Below the pieces are notes generated by a model, which saw only the letters and a program-made list of their open reading frames with translations, did no database searches and was not told the origin of the DNA. A stretch of DNA of 32,207 nt from Fulvimonas sp. R45 (GTDB lineage Bacteria > Pseudomonadota > Gammaproteobacteria > Xanthomonadales > Rhodanobacteraceae), in the NCBI RefSeq assembly GCF_030504985.1, contig NZ_JASERU010000028.1, positions 1 through 32,207 on the forward strand, given 5' to 3'. How positions within the stretch are numbered: the first letter of the stretch is position 1; every line of letters begins with the position of its first letter. Both the position numbers and the translations under genes were made by a program. Positions 18,470-28,480 of the stretch are shown one piece after another.

Positions 18470-20545
18470 TCAGCGCACCGTGGCGCCCGGCTTCGCGCCC
18501 TGGTCGGCGTCGAGCAGGAACAGGTCGCTGCCGCCGTCGCCGGCGGACAGGATCATGCCCTCGGACAGGCCGAAGCGCATCTTGCGCGGCGCCAGGTTGG
18601 CGATGAACACCACGTTGCGGCCGACCAGCTTCCCCGGCTCGCCGTAGGCGGCGCGGATGCCGGAGAAGATCTGCCGGGTGCCCAGCGGGCCGGCGTCCAG
18701 CTCGAAGCGCAGCAGCTTGTCCGAGCCTTCCACGAATTCGCAGGCCAGCACCTTGCCCACGCGCAGGTCCAGCCTGGCGAAATCGTCGATGCCGACGGTG
18801 GCGGGCGTTTCGGCCGCCGGGGTGGGCGACGGCGCGGCCGGCGCCGGGGCGCTGGCCGGCGCGGCGGCGGGTTTCAGGGATTCCCTGGAGGCGTCGATCA
18901 TGGCTTCGATCTTCTTCGGGTCGACGCGCGTCATCAGCGCCTCGAACGGTTGCAGGACGTGGCCGAGCAGCGGGGCGTCGGCGTCGGTGAAACGGGTGGT
19001 GGCGGCGCCGAGGAAGGCTTCGGCGCGGGCCACGGTGGCGGGCAGCACCGGCTTCAGCCAGGTCGACAGCAGGCGGAACAGGTTGATCGCCAGCGAGCAC
19101 ACCTGGTGCAGCTCGTCGCGGCGCGATTCGTCCTTGGCGATCACCCACGGCGCCTGCTCGGCGATCCAGCTGTTGGTGGTGTCGGCCACCTCGACGAAGC
19201 GGCGCATCGCCGCCGCGTAGTCGCGCGCTTCGTACAGGTCGCCGAGCGGGGCGAGCTGCGCCACGGCCGCGTCGTAGCGCGCGCGCAGGTCGTCGCGCAG
19301 CGCGTCGGCCAGGCGGTTGCCGAAGAACTTGTGCACGAAGCCGGCGCAGCGGCTGGCGATGTTCACCCACTTGCCGACCAGGTGCGAGTTGACGCGCTCC
19401 TCGAAGGACTTCAGGTCCAGGTCCACGTCGCCCAGCGTGGGGCCGAGCATGCTGGCGAGGTAGTAGCGCAGGTAGTCGGGGTCGAGGTGGTCCAGCCAGG
19501 CGCGCGCATTGATGAAGGTGCCGCGCGACTTGGACATCTTGGCGCCGTCCACGGTCAGGAAGCCGTGCACGTTCACCGCGGTGGGCGTGCGCAGGCCTGC
19601 GCCGTGCAGCATGGCCGGCCAGAACAGGGTGTGGAAGTAGACGATGTCCTTGCCGATGAAGTGCACCTGCTCGGTGCCCTCGGCGGCGGCTTTCGCCGGG
19701 TCGGTGAAGGCCTCGAAGTCCAGCCCGTCGCGCTCGCACAGCTCGCGGAACGCAGCCAGGTAGCCTACCGGCGCGTCCACCCACACGTAGAAGAACTTGC
19801 CCGGCGCGCCGGGGATCTCGAAGCCGAAGTACGGCGCGTCGCGCGAGATGTCCCAGCTGCGCAGGCCGTCGGTGAACCATTCCTCCAGCTTGTTCACCAC
19901 CTCGCCCTGCAGGCCGCCTGCGGCGCGGCGCCCGGCCAGCCAGTCGCGCAGCATGGGCTCGAAGTCGGCCAGCTTCACGAAGTAGTGCTCGGAGTCCTTC
20001 AGCACCGGGCGCGCGCCGGAGATCACCGAGTACGGCTCGATCAGGTCGGTGGGCGAATAGGTCTTGCCGCAGACCTCGCAGGAGTCGCCGTACTGGTCCC
20101 TGGAGTGGCAGTTCGGGCACTCGCCCTTGATGAAGCGGTCGGGCAGGAACATCGACTTCTCGGGGTCGAAGAACTGCTCGACCGGCCGCACCTCGACATG
20201 CCCCTTGTCGTGCAGCGCCTGGTAGATGCGCGAGGTGAGCGCACGGTTGGCGTCGCTATGGGTGCTGGAGTAGTGGTCGTAGCCGATGCCGAAGTCGCGG
20301 AAATCGGCGGTGTGCTGCTGCCAGGTCTGCGCCACCAGCTGCTCCGGCGTGATGCCCTCGCGCTGGGCGCGCAGCATGATCGGCGTGCCGTGGGCGTCGT
20401 CGGCGCAGACGAAGTGCACGGTGTGGCCGCGCATGCGCAGCGCGCGCACCCAGATGTCGCCCTGCACGTGCTCGACCATGTGGCCGATGTGCAGCGGGCC
20501 GTTGGCATAGGGCAGGGCGCAGGTGACGAACAGGCGGCGGCTCAT
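18470..20545 (-). CDS. metG: Methionyl-tRNA synthetase
   Basis: MetG charges tRNA-Met and initiator tRNA in the cytoplasm. The 691-residue class I synthetase has the HIGH signature at residues 19-22 and KMSKS at 336-340. Its zinc knuckle cysteines are 143, 146, 156 and 159. An Ala/Pro-rich linker (about 555-580) joins it to a C-terminal OB-fold tRNA-binding and dimerisation domain (LDLRVGKVLACEFVEGSDKL onward). I chose the ATG at 20545, which gives MSRRLFVTCALPYAN like E. coli; a TTG nine codons upstream (20572) is possible. It is divergent from the MFS operon. Confidence 0.98.
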   Translation of the reverse strand: MSRRLFVTCALPYANGPLHIGHMVEHVQGDIWVRALRMRGHTVHFVCADDAHGTPIMLRAQREGITPEQLVAQTWQQHTADFRDFGIGYDHYSSTHSDANRALTSRIYQALHDKGHVEVRPVEQFFDPEKSMFLPDRFIKGECPNCHSRDQYGDSCEVCGKTYSPTDLIEPYSVISGARPVLKDSEHYFVKLADFEPMLRDWLAGRRAAGGLQGEVVNKLEEWFTDGLRSWDISRDAPYFGFEIPGAPGKFFYVWVDAPVGYLAAFRELCERDGLDFEAFTDPAKAAAEGTEQVHFIGKDIVYFHTLFWPAMLHGAGLRTPTAVNVHGFLTVDGAKMSKSRGTFINARAWLDHLDPDYLRYYLASMLGPTLGDVDLDLKSFEERVNSHLVGKWVNIASRCAGFVHKFFGNRLADALRDDLRARYDAAVAQLAPLGDLYEARDYAAAMRRFVEVADTTNSWIAEQAPWVIAKDESRRDELHQVCSLAINLFRLLSTWLKPVLPATVARAEAFLGAATTRFTDADAPLLGHVLQPFEALMTRVDPKKIEAMIDASRESLKPAAAPASAPAPAAPSPTPAAETPATVGIDDFARLDLRVGKVLACEFVEGSDKLLRFELDAGPLGTRQIFSGIRAAYGEPGKLVGRNVVFIANLAPRKMRFGLSEGMILSAGDGGSDLFLLDADQGAKPGATVR

Positions 20546-20656
20546 GGAGGCGGGGTTTCCGGTGGGGGCCAAGCATTATGGCATGGCCGTCCAGCCGTCT
20601 TCGCCGGGACGCCGGCGCGGCGGGCGAGCATGGCGATATTGGATGCCATGCGGATC

Positions 20657-20686
20657 TTTGCAAGTTTTTGCACGTTTTTGTACATT
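20657..20686. promoter_or_regulatory. Three tandem 10-bp repeats, candidate DeoR-type operator
   Basis: tttgcaagtt, tttgcacgtt and tttgtacatt follow one another with an exact 10-base period, one helical turn, in the metG-MFS intergenic region. DeoR-family repressors commonly bind tandem T-rich repeats, and a DeoR-family gene is the third gene of the downstream operon. The A/T-rich block stands out in GC-rich surroundings. The sites could also overlap the metG promoter. Confidence 0.5.
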
Positions 20687-20730
20687 CATTCCCGGTCGAT
20701 CCGGTGGAGCACGACGTGGACGCAGGCGAA

Positions 20731-21879
20731 ATGACGGTGGCGGCGGAGCGGAGGCGCGACCTGGCACCGGCCGTCCTCGCCACGCGGCTGGTCTTCCTGG
20801 CCGCGGGCATCGGCGTGTCGGCGTGGGCGCCGATGGTGCCCTACGCCAAGGCGCGGCTGGGGCTGGATGACGCCACCCTGGGCCTGGTGCTGCTGGCCTT
20901 CGGCGGCGGCTCGATGGTCTCGATGCCGCTGGTGGGCTTCCTCACCCATCGCTTCGGCAGCCGCAGGGTGATCGTCGCCGGCGGCCTGCTGACCTGCCTG
21001 GCGCTGCCGTTGCTGACGCTGGCGCCGGACGCGCTGGCGCTGGCCATGGCGCTGCTGTACTTCGGCGCGGCGCTGGGCGCGGTGGACGTGGCCATGAACG
21101 CGCACGCGGTGGAAGTGGAGCGGCGCGCGGGGCGCCCGCTGATGTCCGGCTTCCACGGCCTGTTCAGCATCGGCGGCCTGGCCGGCGCGGCGGGCATGAG
21201 CCTGCTGCTGGCGGCGGGGGCGTCGCTGACGCTGGCGGCCGGCGTGGTGTCGATGCTGCTGCTGGCGGTGGTGCTGACGCAGTGGCCGAGCCTGCTCGAC
21301 GAGGTGGCCGGGGCGGCGCGGCGGGCGGCGTTCCGGATGCCGCGCGGCCTGGTGTTGCTGCTGGGCGTGCTGTGCTTCATCAGCTTCCTGGCCGAGGGCT
21401 CGATGCTGGACTGGAGCGCGGTGCTGCTGCGCGATTTCCACGGCTTCCCGGCAGCCTCGGCGGGCATCGGCTACGCGGTGTTCTCGGTGGCGATGGCGCT
21501 GGGACGCCTCACCGGCGACCGCGCCGTGGCGCGCTTCGGCCCGGTGCTCGCCGTGCGCGCCGGCGCCTGCGTGGCGGCGGCCGGGTTCCTGTTCGCCGCG
21601 CTGCTGGCATGGCCCTGGGCGGCGCCGGCCGGGTTCGTGCTGGTGGGCCTGGGCGCGGCCAACATCGTGCCGGTGATGTTCGGCGCGGCGGGGCGGCTGC
21701 CCGGCGCCTCGCCGGGCATCGCCATCGCCACGGTGACCACGCTGGGCTACCTGGGCCTGCTCTGCGGACCGGCGCTGGTCGGTTTCGCGGCGCACGCCAT
21801 CGGCCTGCCGCTGGCGCTGGCCGGGGTCGGCGCGATGCTGCTGCTGACCGCCGCGTCGGCGAAGGTGGTGCGGCCATGA
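20731..21879 (+). CDS. MFS transporter, YbjJ-like
   Basis: This 382-residue inner-membrane protein has about 12 predicted helices and the major facilitator loop GFLTHRFGSRRVIVAGG between helices 2 and 3. The pattern GSMVSMPLVGFLTHR, DVAMNAHAVEVER and SGFHGLFSIGGLAGA resembles E. coli YbjJ and related carriers of unknown substrate. The ATG at 20731 is chosen because the upstream extension of the open frame is not membrane-like and would cover the operator repeats. Its stop overlaps the HAD gene start (ATGA). In E. coli ybjJ also neighbours a HAD phosphatase gene (ybjI). Sugar or sugar-like cargo is inference. Confidence 0.85.
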   Translation: MTVAAERRRDLAPAVLATRLVFLAAGIGVSAWAPMVPYAKARLGLDDATLGLVLLAFGGGSMVSMPLVGFLTHRFGSRRVIVAGGLLTCLALPLLTLAPDALALAMALLYFGAALGAVDVAMNAHAVEVERRAGRPLMSGFHGLFSIGGLAGAAGMSLLLAAGASLTLAAGVVSMLLLAVVLTQWPSLLDEVAGAARRAAFRMPRGLVLLLGVLCFISFLAEGSMLDWSAVLLRDFHGFPAASAGIGYAVFSVAMALGRLTGDRAVARFGPVLAVRAGACVAAAGFLFAALLAWPWAAPAGFVLVGLGAANIVPVMFGAAGRLPGASPGIAIATVTTLGYLGLLCGPALVGFAAHAIGLPLALAGVGAMLLLTAASAKVVRP

Positions 21880-22505
21880 GTGCTCCGCGCTTCGACACCG
21901 TGGTGTTCGACCTCGGCGGCGTGCTGGTGGACTGGAACCCGCGCTACCTCTACCGCCGGCTGTTCGACGACGAGGCGGCGATGGAACGCTTCCTCGCCGA
22001 GGTGTGCACCTCGCACTGGAACGAGCAGCAGGACGCCGGGCGTCCCTGGAGCGAAGCCATCGCCGGCCTCAGCGCGGAGCACCCGCGGCAGGCCGCACTG
22101 ATCGCCGCCTACCGCGAGCGCTGGGACGAGATGCTGCGCGGGCCGATCGACGGCAGCCTGGCCATCCTCGACGAGCTGCGCGCGCGCGGCGTGCCGCTGT
22201 ACGCGCTCACCAACTGGTCGCACGAGACCTTCCCGCTGGCGCGCCAGCGCTACCGCTTCATGGACGCGTTCCTCGGCATCGTGGTGTCGGGCGAGGAACG
22301 CCTGATCAAGCCCGACCCGGAAATCTACCGCCGGATGCTGTCGCGCTACGGCCTGGATCCGGCGCGCACGGTGTACATCGACGACGCGCCGCGCAACGTG
22401 GAGGCCGCGGCGCGGCTGGGCATGCACGCGCTGCACTTCCGCGACCCCGCCACGCTGCGCGGCGATCTGTGCCGCGCGGGCCTGCTGGAGGCGACGCGTG
22501 GCTAG
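21876..22505 (+). CDS. HAD-superfamily hydrolase, YihX-like
   Basis: This 209-residue cytosolic protein is a haloacid dehalogenase-like phosphatase with a helical cap between motifs I and II. Motif I is VVFDLGGVLVDWN with the nucleophile Asp 12; the second position is Gly rather than the usual Asp, as in YihX-type proteins. Motif II is the Thr in ALTNWSHE, motif III the Lys in IKPDPEIY, and motif IV the acidic pair in VYIDDAPRN. Cloned between a transporter and a DeoR regulator, it may dephosphorylate a sugar phosphate; the substrate is not evident. It overlaps both neighbours. Confidence 0.9.
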   Translation: MSAPRFDTVVFDLGGVLVDWNPRYLYRRLFDDEAAMERFLAEVCTSHWNEQQDAGRPWSEAIAGLSAEHPRQAALIAAYRERWDEMLRGPIDGSLAILDELRARGVPLYALTNWSHETFPLARQRYRFMDAFLGIVVSGEERLIKPDPEIYRRMLSRYGLDPARTVYIDDAPRNVEAAARLGMHALHFRDPATLRGDLCRAGLLEATRG

Positions 22506-23295
22506 GCGCGCGCCGCCGGCGGAGATGCTGCCGCAGGAGCGCCAGCAGCGCGTGCTGCAGCGCCTGCGCAGCCACGGCCGGGTGGTGGCGGCCGAACTGG
22601 CGGCGGAATTCGCCGTGTCGGAGGACTCGCTGCGCCGCGACCTGCGCGAACTGGCCGCGCAGGGATTGTGCCGGCGCGTGTACGGCGGCGCGCTGTCGGT
22701 GTCGCTGCCGGCGACGCCGCTGAAGCAGCGCCGCGGCGAGCATGCCGGCCGCAAGCTGGCGCTGGCGCGCAAGGCGGTGGAGCTGGTGGGCGAAGGGCAG
22801 GTGCTGCTGATCGACGCCGGCTCCACCAACGCCGCGATCGCCGCTGCGCTGCCCGAACGGCTGGGGCTGACCGTGGTCACCAACGCGCCGGACATCGCGC
22901 TGGCGCTGTACGAGCGCGAGGGCTTCGGGATCCTGCTGCTGGGCGGCCGCATCGACCCGCGCATCGGCGGCGCGGTGGGCGCGCAGACCCTGCAGGAGCT
23001 GCGGCGCATCCGCGCTGACCTGTGCTTCCCCGGCGCCTGCGCCATCGACGCGGACACCGGCCTGTGGGGCTTCGACAGCGAGGAATCGCTGCTCAAGCGG
23101 GCGATGGTCGAGGCCAGCGCCGAGACCGTGGTGGTGGCCACCGGCGACAAGCTGGGCGCGCGCGCCACGCATCGCATCGTGCCGGTGGAGCAGGTGCGGC
23201 ACCTGGTGGTGGAGCACGACACGGGCCGCGCGACGCGTGTGGCGTTCGCCGCGCACGGAGTGGCCGTGCACCGGGCCCCGCCGGCGGGCGAATGA
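22498..23295 (+). CDS. DeoR/GlpR-family transcriptional regulator
   Basis: This 265-residue DNA-binding protein has an N-terminal winged helix (about 13-65: ERQQRVLQRLRSHGRV then SEDSLRRDLRELAAQG) and a C-terminal DeoRC sensor domain. The sensor domain belongs to the ISOCOT fold and normally binds a phosphorylated sugar; LLIDAGSTNAAIAAAL and VVVATGDKLGARATH are family segments. The start is GTG at 22498, after a CTGGAGG site and inside the HAD gene (8-base overlap). It probably represses its own operon through the 20657-20686 repeats, with a phosphosugar as inducer. Confidence 0.92.
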   Translation: MARRAPPAEMLPQERQQRVLQRLRSHGRVVAAELAAEFAVSEDSLRRDLRELAAQGLCRRVYGGALSVSLPATPLKQRRGEHAGRKLALARKAVELVGEGQVLLIDAGSTNAAIAAALPERLGLTVVTNAPDIALALYEREGFGILLLGGRIDPRIGGAVGAQTLQELRRIRADLCFPGACAIDADTGLWGFDSEESLLKRAMVEASAETVVVATGDKLGARATHRIVPVEQVRHLVVEHDTGRATRVAFAAHGVAVHRAPPAGE

Positions 23296-23341
23296 GGGTT
23301 GCGCGGCGCGGGCGCGATCCGCGGCGCCGCGGGCCGCGCGG

Positions 23342-23367
23342 AAAAACGCCCCGGCAAGGCGGGGCGT
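23342..23367 (-). terminator. Rho-independent terminator of the DUF2147 gene
   Basis: acgccccg (23346-23353) pairs with cggggcgt (23360-23367). On the minus strand the stem is followed by five Ts (complement of 23342-23346). It lies 25 bases after the stop codon. Confidence 0.82.
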
Positions 23368-23391
23368 CCGCATGCAGGGGCGCGGCGCGCG

Positions 23392-23859
23392 TCAGCCGTC
23401 CTGCCGCTCCCAGACCTGGCTGCGGCCGAGCAGGGCGAAGCCGATGTAGCCGTGCACGTCCAGCTTCGCGCCGCCGTCCTTCAGCGTGAGCTTCACCTTG
23501 TAGACCTTGCCGTTGCTGGGGTCGAGGATGTGGCCGCCGTCCCACACGTCGTCGTCGCGGCGCACGCCCCACATGATGGTCATGCCTTCGACCGGCTGGT
23601 CGTGGCGTTCGCCATCGCACTTGGTGCAGCGCGGGTGCTCGCCGTCGCGGGCGATCTGCTCCGGCGTCATGTTCATCACCTTGAGCACCTTGGCCTCGAG
23701 TTCGCCGCCATGGTCGGTGATCTGGATGATCGAGGTGACCTTGCCGGTGTGGTCGTCGACCTGCCTCCAGGTGCCGACCGGGCTGTCGCTGGCGGCGGTG
23801 GCGGCGCCGGCGGCGGCCAGCAGGGCGGTGGCGAGGGCGAAGCGGAGCATGGACTTCAT
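23392..23859 (-). CDS. Secreted DUF2147-domain protein
   Basis: This 155-residue precursor has a Sec signal peptide (about 1-22, ending ATA-A). The mature part is a small beta-rich domain. The opening SPVGTWRQVDDHTGKVTSIIQI and the later GMTIMWGVRRDD, GGHILDPSNGKVYKVKLTL are characteristic of DUF2147 proteins, whose function is unknown. A Cys pair (CTKC) around residue 80 occurs in the loop and may bind metal or form a disulfide. Upstream on the minus strand are TTGACG (complement of 23923-23928) as a possible -35 and a GGGAGGA ribosome-binding site. Confidence 0.88.
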   Translation of the reverse strand: MKSMLRFALATALLAAAGAATAASDSPVGTWRQVDDHTGKVTSIIQITDHGGELEAKVLKVMNMTPEQIARDGEHPRCTKCDGERHDQPVEGMTIMWGVRRDDDVWDGGHILDPSNGKVYKVKLTLKDGGAKLDVHGYIGFALLGRSQVWERQDG

Positions 23860-23986
23860 GGACGGCGATCCTCCCGTACGAAAGCGTATGGTGGCGGCCA
23901 GCCTGTACTGCCCGGCCGGGAGCGTCAAGCTGCGTTGCGCCATCGCGCCGCTGACCTGGATCAGCTGGGGCGACAGGGCGGGCTGG

Positions 23987-23992
23987 CATAAT
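23987..23992 (+). promoter_or_regulatory. Possible -10 box of the apbC promoter
   Basis: CATAAT lies 33 bases before the apbC start and differs from TATAAT at one position. No convincing -35 is seen. Confidence 0.4.
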
Positions 23993-24024
23993 GCGCGTTC
24001 CCCCGGACGAGGTTCACGAGCACG

Positions 24025-25115
<1,091 letters not shown>

Positions 25116-25119
<4 letters not shown>

Positions 25120-25655
25120 GCGCGGCGCGGCGCCGCGTGCTGTGCCTGTGCGGCAGCCTGCGCCGGGTCTCGTCCAACCGCGCGGCGCTGGAAGCGGCGC
25201 GGCAGCTGGCGCCACCGTCGCTCGAACTGCGGCCGTACGACGGGATGGCCGCCTTGCCGCCGTTCAATCCCGACGACGAGGCCGATCCGCTGCCCGCCCC
25301 GGTGCTGGCGCTGCGCGAAGCGGTAGGGCGGGCCGACGCGCTGCTGGTCGCCTGTCCCGAATACGCCCACGGCGTGCCCGGCGCGTTCAAGAACCTGCTG
25401 GACTGGCTGGTCGGCAGCCTGGAATTCCCCGGCAAGCCGGTGCTGCTGCTGAACGCCTCGGCGCGCGGCTCGCACCATGCGCAGGAGGCGCTGGCCGAGA
25501 TCCTGCGCACCATGTCGGCCGAACTGCTGTCGGCGCAATCGTTCCCGGTGGCGCTGCCCGGAGCGGGGTGCACGGTGGAGCAGGTGCTGGCCAGCACGGA
25601 GCGCCGCGCCGAATTGCGCGCCGCGCTTGACTGCCTGGTCGCCGGGCTGACCTGA
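25116..25655 (+). CDS. NADPH-dependent FMN reductase family protein
   Basis: This 179-residue flavodoxin-fold protein belongs to the SsuE/azoreductase-like FMN reductase family. The phosphate-binding loop of FMN is CGSLRRVSSNRAAL near the N-terminus. The flavin ring motif PEYAHGVPGAFKNLLDWLVG is typical. It probably reduces FMN, quinones or similar acceptors with NADPH; its true substrate is unknown. It overlaps apbC by 4 bases, so the two are co-translated. Confidence 0.9.
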
Positions 25656-25748
25656 GCCGCCCGCCGCGCTGGCGCGCAGGCGCCCCGACCGTGTATTTTT
25701 GCCGCTTTGGCCCGGCCCGCCGGGCGCCACGCCGATCGCGGAGCGCAC

Positions 25749-26315
25749 GTGAGCATCAAGTCCGACAAGTGGATCCGTCGCATGGCCGCAGGCCACGGCA
25801 TGATCGAGCCGTTCGAGCCGGGCCAGGTCAAGCAGAACGGCGACGGGCGCATCGTGTCCTACGGCACCTCCAGCTACGGCTACGACGTGCGTTGCGCGCG
25901 CGAGTTCAAGGTGTTCACCAACATCAACTCCACCATCGTCGACCCGAAGGCGTTCGACCCGAACAGCTTCGTGGACGTAGTGTCGGACGTGTGCATCATC
26001 CCGCCCAACTCCTTCGCGCTGGCGCGCACGGTGGAGTACTTCCGCATCCCGCGCGACGTGCTGGTGGTGTGCCTGGGCAAGAGCACCTACGCGCGCTGCG
26101 GCATCATCGTCAACGTGACGCCGCTGGAGCCGGAGTGGGAGGGGCACGTGACGCTGGAGTTCTCCAACACCACGCCGCTGCCCGCGAAGATCTACGCCAA
26201 CGAAGGCGTGGCGCAGATGCTGTTCTTCGAATCCGACGAACCCTGCGAGACCAGCTACCGCGACCGCGGCGGCAAGTACCAGGGCCAGCAGGGCGTGACC
26301 CTGCCGCGCACCTGA
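25749..26315 (+). CDS. dcd: dCTP deaminase
   Basis: Dcd converts dCTP to dUTP, feeding dTMP synthesis. The 188-residue protein starts with [13 protein letters not shown] as in proteobacterial Dcd. It has the trimeric dUTPase-like core with [42 protein letters not shown]-type segments that hold the catalytic Glu and nucleotide contacts, and the C-terminal [11 protein letters not shown] that closes over the active site. The start is GTG at 25749, preceded by GGAG. A T-rich tract (gtgtattttt, 25691-25700) may be its -10 region. Confidence 0.97.
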   Translation: MSIKSDKWIRRMAAGHGMIEPFEPGQVKQNGDGRIVSYGTSSYGYDVRCAREFKVFTNINSTIVDPKAFDPNSFVDVVSDVCIIPPNSFALARTVEYFRIPRDVLVVCLGKSTYARCGIIVNVTPLEPEWEGHVTLEFSNTTPLPAKIYANEGVAQMLFFESDEPCETSYRDRGGKYQGQQGVTLPRT

Positions 26316-26367
26316 ACGGCTGTAACCGCGTCCGCCTCCGGCGGCCGCCATCGATCCGGCCCGGCGC

Positions 26368-26373
26368 TACACT
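26368..26373 (+). promoter_or_regulatory. Possible -10 box of the lipoprotein gene
   Basis: TACACT lies 41 bases before the start codon in otherwise GC-rich sequence. No -35 hexamer is evident. Confidence 0.35.
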
Positions 26374-26413
26374 TCGACCGGCCACCGCACGACACGCAAT
26401 GCAGGAGACCCGC

Positions 26414-26935
26414 ATGATCCGCTTTTCCACGCTGCTGACCCGCGCCGCCGCCGCGCTGATGCTGGGCAGCCTGCTGGTGCTCGCCGGTTGCCACCGCGGC
26501 GGCACCAAGGACACCGTCGACACGGCCAAGACGGAGCACCAGTTCGACGCCACGATACAGGCCTACAAGAGCGGCCAGTTCCTGCTCGACGGCGCGGTGC
26601 TTTCCTCGATCGACTTGGGCAGCCACTTCGCCTACGAGAAGGACGTCGGCAAGCTGCCGAAGACCGTGCTGCTGCTGCCCAGCGATGATTCGAAGATCCG
26701 CAAGCAGCACCTGCAGTACATGGCGCGGATGGTGCTCGACTACGGCTTCGCGGTGTACTACGACGACAAGGGCACGCTGAAGAAGATCAATCCGGTCGAG
26801 ACCAAGGCGCGCGCGCTGCAGGAATACCATGCGCCGGTGAAGTCGGACGACCACCAGGACTGCAAGAGCGCGGCCGGTTGCGACAACGTGAACCAGGGCT
26901 CCCAGCAACAATACTCGCCCCAGCAACAATACTGA
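26414..26935 (+). CDS. Predicted lipoprotein of unknown function
   Basis: I do not recognise this family. The 173-residue precursor has a lipoprotein signal peptide with lipobox LVLAGC, making Cys 26 the lipid-bearing residue; the next residue is His, so outer-membrane sorting is likely. The mature part is hydrophilic with a mixed alpha/beta look. It contains FLLDGAVLSSIDL and VLDYGFAVYYDDKG, then a Gln-rich tail that repeats QQQYSPQQQY at the very end. Two cysteines (DCKSAAGC) may form a disulfide. The ATG at 26414 follows GGAGA. It has no operon partner after it, where a strong terminator follows. Confidence 0.85.
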   Translation: MIRFSTLLTRAAAALMLGSLLVLAGCHRGGTKDTVDTAKTEHQFDATIQAYKSGQFLLDGAVLSSIDLGSHFAYEKDVGKLPKTVLLLPSDDSKIRKQHLQYMARMVLDYGFAVYYDDKGTLKKINPVETKARALQEYHAPVKSDDHQDCKSAAGCDNVNQGSQQQYSPQQQY

Positions 26936-27000
26936 CCATGCGGGCCGCGCGGCCCGGCAGCGCATGCCGGCCAAGCGGGCGGCATGGCTGCCGGGGTACG

Positions 27001-27037
27001 AAACGAAGACGCCTGCATCATGCAGGCGTTTTCGTTT
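27001..27037. terminator. Bidirectional terminator between converging genes
   Basis: aaacgaagacgcctgca (27001-27017) pairs with tgcaggcgttttcgttt (27021-27037) around a 3-base loop, with one G-T pair. T-rich tracts flank both sides, so it can end both the lipoprotein and the HIT-protein transcripts. Confidence 0.88.
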
Positions 27038-27061
27038 GCGGTTTCGTCAGGGACCGATGCG

Positions 27062-27478
27062 TCAGGGACCGAGTCGGGCGCGCAGGTTTTCGATCAGGCG
27101 GAGGCGTTCGCGGTCGTCGTAGGGCTGCGCGGAGCCGCTGCCCCACACCGGCCCGGGCCAGGCCGCATCGCCCTCGCGCCTGGCCACCACGTGCACGTGC
27201 AACTGGCGCACGATGTTGCCCAGCGCGCCGAGGTTGAGCTTGTCGCAGGGCGCGACGGCGCGCAGGGCCGCGGCGGCCCGGTTCGCCTCGCGCCACAGCT
27301 GCGCCTGCTCCGCCTCGTCGAGGTCGGCGATTTCCACCCTGCCGGCGCGGCGCGGCACCAGCACCAGCCAGGGGAAGCGCGCGTCGTCCATCAGCCGCAG
27401 TTCGCACAGCGGCAGCGAGGCGACCGGGCGCGTGTCGGCCGCCAGCCGCGGATCGAGCGCGAAGCCGGCCTCGCTCAT
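27062..27478 (-). CDS. HIT-family nucleotide hydrolase
   Basis: This 138-residue protein has the histidine-triad fold, whose members hydrolyse or transfer nucleoside phosphate groups. The active-site motif is IVRQLHVHVVAR (His 94 and His 96). The first triad position, His in Fhit, is Gln here, as in a bacterial subgroup. LMDDARFPWLVLVPRR near residue 35 and LNLGALGNIVRQ are also typical. The ATG at 27478 overlaps the dienelactone hydrolase stop (ATGA). The stop region is partly duplicated in tandem (cgtcagggaccga at 27043 and 27058). Substrate unknown; Ap4A-like dinucleotides are one guess. Confidence 0.9.
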   Translation of the reverse strand: MSEAGFALDPRLAADTRPVASLPLCELRLMDDARFPWLVLVPRRAGRVEIADLDEAEQAQLWREANRAAAALRAVAPCDKLNLGALGNIVRQLHVHVVARREGDAAWPGPVWGSGSAQPYDDRERLRLIENLRARLGP

Positions 27479-28152
27479 GCGCCCGCCAGGTGCCTGTCGA
27501 AGAACGCCAGCGTGCGCTGCCAGGCCAGCCTGGCGCTGTCCTCGCGGTAGTGCCTGTCGCCGGGCACGTCGCGGTTGAACGCATGGCCGGCGCCGGGGTA
27601 GGTGAACACCTCCATCTGCGGCAGCAGCTCGCGGTGCTTCGCCACCGCCTCGGGCGGGATCGAGGGATCGTCCTCGCCGAAGTGGAACATCAGCGGCGCC
27701 TGCGGCTTCTCGCCGAGGAAGGGCACGTTGCGCGCGCCGTAGTAGCTCACCGAAGGCAGGCCCAGCCGCATGGCCGAGAGCAGCGCCACCGTGCCGCCCC
27801 AGCAGTAGCCGACGGTGCCGACCTTGCCGGACGAGGCGATCGCCTCGGCGGCGCTGGCCACGTCCTCCAGCGGGCGGTCCAGCCCCAGTTCGGACACCAG
27901 CGCCTTGCCGCGCGCCGAACCGGTCTCGTCGTAGTCCAGCTCGATCCAGGATTCCAGGTGGTCGAAGAACGCCGGCGCCACGGCGGTGTAGCCGGCCTCG
28001 GCGAAGCGGTCGGCCACGCTGCGGATGTGCGCGGTGACGCCGAAGATCTCCTGGATCACCACCACGCCGCCCCTGGGCCTGCCCGCCGGCTGGGCCAGGT
28101 AGGCCCCGATGCACTGGGTGCGCGAGGTGGGGATGTTGATGTGCTGGCCCAT
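27475..28152 (-). CDS. Dienelactone hydrolase family protein
   Basis: This 225-residue cytosolic alpha/beta hydrolase resembles carboxymethylenebutenolidase. The nucleophile elbow is VGYCWGG with Cys 117. The acid is in GEDDPSIP (about Asp 161/162) and the base is His 190 in GAGHAFNRD. Glu 35 in VIQEIFGV matches the residue that tunes the cysteine in dienelactone hydrolase. No other aromatic-degradation genes are near, so a general hydrolase role is more likely than chlorocatechol breakdown. It overlaps the HIT gene by 4 bases. Confidence 0.92.
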   Translation of the reverse strand: MGQHINIPTSRTQCIGAYLAQPAGRPRGGVVVIQEIFGVTAHIRSVADRFAEAGYTAVAPAFFDHLESWIELDYDETGSARGKALVSELGLDRPLEDVASAAEAIASSGKVGTVGYCWGGTVALLSAMRLGLPSVSYYGARNVPFLGEKPQAPLMFHFGEDDPSIPPEAVAKHRELLPQMEVFTYPGAGHAFNRDVPGDRHYREDSARLAWQRTLAFFDRHLAGA

Positions 28153-28250
28153 GGCGACCGTCTCCTGCAGCGGCGATGAGACGATTCTAGCGGGCGCGGA
28201 TGCCTGGATCGGTGAAGATGGACGACAGAAGCGGAAGCGCCCGTGTGAAT

Positions 28251-28271
28251 CCCTCTCCCTCCGGGAGAGGG
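28251..28271. repeat. Hairpin repeat upstream of rimO
   Basis: ccctctccc pairs with gggagaggg around a 3-base loop and is followed by a second half (gcgggagagggt). This is one end of the same repeat family as 10641-10745. Apart from this and a possible -10 box, the 328-base gap 28153-28480 holds nothing I can support. Confidence 0.65.
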
Positions 28272-28440
28272 TGCCGGCAGGCGGGAGAGGGTACGCCCGG
28301 AGCGAACCGTCGAACCGCGACGGACCCCCGCCTCGGCGCGTTCCTTCGCGTGGGGCACCCCTGAACGAGCGCCTCGCGTCGAGCCCGCGCAGGCAGGGGC
28401 ATACCCTGGCGAGTCCGGCCCCCCGCGCCGCGAATCCCCG

Positions 28441-28446
28441 TATACT
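28441..28446 (+). promoter_or_regulatory. Possible -10 box of rimO
   Basis: TATACT lies 40 bases before the chosen rimO start in an otherwise GC-rich stretch. No -35 hexamer is clear. Confidence 0.45.
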
Positions 28447-28480
28447 TCAAAGATTTCCCACGTCCATGATGGCCGCCGCC

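Noticed and set aside
18389-20734. A 781-residue open frame on the plus strand opposite metG
   Set aside because: Shadow of metG, with no recognisable domain and biased composition.
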